Source: Streptomyces lasiicapitis
GTDB lineage: Bacteria; Actinomycetota; Actinomycetes; Streptomycetales; Streptomycetaceae
Direction of reading: 5' to 3'
NCBI RefSeq assembly: GCF_014646335.1
Contig: NZ_BMNG01000007.1
Span: 62,001 to 126,000 of the forward strand
Length of the DNA stretch: 64,000 nucleotides
Below the pieces are notes generated by a model. That model made no database searches. It was not told the origin of the DNA and saw nothing but the letters and a program-made list of their open reading frames with translations. Position numbers and translations under genes: made by a program. Shown here one piece after another: positions 62,494-64,000 of this stretch (position 1 is its first letter; every line of letters begins with the position of its first letter).

Positions 62494-63125
62494 CCGAAGA
62501 CCTCTACCTGCTGCGCGACGGCATGGTCCGCCTCATCGAGGCGTACGGACACCAGGTGGTGGCCACGGCGACCACGGGCCCGGAGACGCTGGGGGCGCTG
62601 CTGACGTGGCGGCCGGACGTGGCCGTCGTCGACGTACGGATGCCGCCCACTCAGTCGGACGAGGGGCTGCGCGCCGCCCTTACCGCCCGCCGCGAACTGC
62701 CCGGTCTTCCGGTCCTGATCCTCTCCCAGTACGTCGAGCAGCTCTACGCCCGCGAACTGCTGGCCGACGGCGCGGGCGGCATCGGCTACTTCCTCAAGGA
62801 GAGTGTGTTCGACGCCGACCAGTTCATCGACGCCCTGGAACGCGTCGCGGACGGCGGAACCGCCATGGACCCGGCCGTCATCGCCAAACTGCTCGCCGGC
62901 GCGCCCTCGAACCGGCGGCTCGACCAGCTCACCGAACGCGAACACTCCGTGCTCGGCCTCATGGCGGAGGGCCTGTCCAACCAGGCCATCAGCAAGCGGC
63001 TCTTCCTCAGCGAGAGCGCCATCAGCAAATACACCACTTCCCTGTTCGGCAAGCTCGGCATCACCGACGACGACAGCAGCAACCGCCGCGTCCTCGCCGT
63101 CCTCACGTACCTGAACAGGCCCTGA
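62478..63125 (+). CDS. LuxR/NarL-family response regulator
   Basis: The 215-residue regulator has a receiver domain with Glu-Asp in VVAEDLYLL, phospho-acceptor Asp in VAVVDVRMPPTQSDEG, Ser in LILSQYVEQLYA and Lys in YFLKES. A LuxR helix-turn-helix follows (LTEREHSVLGLMAEGLSNQAISKRLFLSESAISKYTTSLFGKLG). The gene overlaps the kinase gene in a different frame, so the pair is co-translated. The target genes are unknown. Confidence 0.92.
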   Translation: MRIVVAEDLYLLRDGMVRLIEAYGHQVVATATTGPETLGALLTWRPDVAVVDVRMPPTQSDEGLRAALTARRELPGLPVLILSQYVEQLYARELLADGAGGIGYFLKESVFDADQFIDALERVADGGTAMDPAVIAKLLAGAPSNRRLDQLTEREHSVLGLMAEGLSNQAISKRLFLSESAISKYTTSLFGKLGITDDDSSNRRVLAVLTYLNRP

Positions 63126-63182
63126 CCCGCCGGCAGACGACTGCGCCGGGGGGACTCGGTGCGGACGTCGGCGCTGGATCAC

Positions 63183-63239
63183 GCCCCGACGTCCGCGTCA
63201 ACGCCGTCCACCCCGGATTCACCCTCGAGGCGACGAGGA
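63183..63239 (+). pseudogene. Possible 3' remnant of a short-chain dehydrogenase
   Basis: About 19 codons read RPDVRVNAVHPGFTLEATR. The central VRVNAVHPGF is the very conserved strand 6 of classical SDR enzymes. Neither the Ser-Tyr-Lys active site nor a cofactor motif is present nearby, so only a fragment survives. Confidence 0.4.
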
Positions 63240-63240
63240 C

Positions 63241-64000
63241 TCAGACCAATTCGAGCTTCGGCTCCGGTCCCGACTTCGCTCCGGGACCCGGTCCCGCATC
63301 CTGTGCCGGTACGGTCACCGCGTCCCACATCTTGGTGGTCCGCAGGTAGCCGTACACCACCGAGGCCATCGCCAGAATGAGTAGCGGTCCGAACAGCCAC
63401 GGATATTTCGCCATTTCCATCGGCAGATAGCGGTACGACAACAGGAATGCGGCGAAAACCGTCGTGCCGTAAGCGACCAGCCGAACTCCCGACCTGTCCC
63501 AGCCACGGTCGAATGTGCGCATTCCCGCCTCGATCGTGAACGCGAACACCACGCCGGCGACGATATCCACGCCGTAGTGGTAGCCGAATCCCAGCGTCGC
63601 GCCGAGCGTGGCGATCAGCCAGAACGTACCCGCGTATTGCAGAAGTCGCGGGCCCTTACGGGAGTGAATGAAGATCACGGTGGCCCATGCGGTGTGCAGG
63701 CTGGGCATGCAGTTGCGTGGGGTGATCTCGTCGAAGGGGATCGCCTGCGGGCCGTTGAGCGGCACCGGCACCGTCGCGTCCGGCCACATGTTGGCCACCG
63801 CCCACTGCCCGCCGTCGGCGCCGTACGCGAAGATCGGCCCGACCACCGGGAAGATCATGTAGATGCCCGGCCCGAGCAGCCCGACGACCAGGAAGGTGCG
63901 CACCAGGTGGTGGCGCGGGAACCGGCGCTCGCTCGCCACGTTGCGCAGCTGGTACATCGAGACGGCGACCGCGGCGACCGCGAGCTGTACGTACACGAAG
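63241..64000 (-). CDS. PAP2-superfamily membrane phosphatase/transferase, 5' partial
   Basis: The frame is still open at the window end; 253 residues are visible. At least five helices are present. The PAP2 motifs include RNCMPSLHTAWATV (the C2-like S-x-x-x-H segment) and GFGYHYGVDIVAGVV (the C3-like H-x3-D segment). The pattern resembles the inositol phosphorylceramide synthase/AUR1-like PAP2 subfamily of actinobacteria. It acts on lipid phosphates or transfers a phospho-inositol head group at the membrane. The last 20 residues are Pro/Gly/Lys-rich. Confidence 0.88.
   Translation of the reverse strand, partial: FVYVQLAVAAVAVSMYQLRNVASERRFPRHHLVRTFLVVGLLGPGIYMIFPVVGPIFAYGADGGQWAVANMWPDATVPVPLNGPQAIPFDEITPRNCMPSLHTAWATVIFIHSRKGPRLLQYAGTFWLIATLGATLGFGYHYGVDIVAGVVFAFTIEAGMRTFDRGWDRSGVRLVAYGTTVFAAFLLSYRYLPMEMAKYPWLFGPLLILAMASVVYGYLRTTKMWDAVTVPAQDAGPGPGAKSGPEPKLELV

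Overview
The window is very G+C-rich, with third-codon-position G/C almost throughout, GTG and TTG starts, long antisense shadow frames, Tat and lipobox exports, ECF sigma, SARP/AfsR and SpoIIE-phosphatase regulators. This is the profile of a Streptomyces chromosome, probably an accessory or arm-proximal stretch. About 60 genes can be supported. No rRNA, tRNA, CRISPR array, complete insertion sequence or phage gene was seen.

Layout. 1-1.4 kb: the end of a flavoprotein with a Cys-rich tail, a strong terminator and a frameshifted small gene. 1.5-9.4 kb: an MFS exporter, a MacB/FtsX-type ABC exporter operon divergent from a NarL-type two-component pair, a small conserved protein and a two-helix K+ channel. 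9.5-14 kb: an isochorismatase-fold protein and a plant-cell-wall unit (GH12 glucanase, LacI regulator, GH10 xylanase with CBM2) sharing a palindromic operator. 14-20 kb: GNAT plus amino-acid permease, an uncharacterised protein, a 1.1-kb gene-poor stretch and an ECF sigma factor with a coupled membrane protein. 20-30 kb: LysR/epimerase/aldo-keto reductase, a DUF6629 membrane protein, a PAS-GAF-SpoIIE-HATPase phosphatase, an OmpR-type two-component pair and a serine-hydrolase lipoprotein. 30-38 kb: small lipoproteins, an autoregulated ArsR-VOC unit, DUF5993-DsbB, two more VOC proteins, a serine/threonine dehydratase divergent from a LysR regulator, and a MerR regulator.

38-46.4 kb: an amidase with an AtzG-like small subunit, a DUF6299 protein, and a four-gene operon (M19 dipeptidase, M20 deacylase, GNAT, N-acylamino-acid racemase) that looks like a D-to-L amino-acid salvage route fed by dipeptides. 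An R61-type serine hydrolase follows. 46.4-54.2 kb: a 2'-5' RNA ligase remnant, a PucR regulator, a GT1 glycosyltransferase divergent from an alpha/beta hydrolase with a Cys nucleophile, a CGNR regulator divergent from a second hydrolase with a duplicated operator, and a SnoaL-like protein, truncated DinB and thioesterase. 54.3-64 kb: a Tat-exported cholesterol oxidase, a DrrAB-type ABC exporter whose start codon lies in a hairpin, a large AfsR/SARP regulator, a second NarL-type two-component pair and a partial PAP2 membrane enzyme.

Two themes recur. Regulators sit divergently beside or coupled to their likely targets, often with readable inverted repeats between them. Broken genes are also common (frameshift, internal deletion, 5' truncation, short remnants), as expected of a region in turnover.
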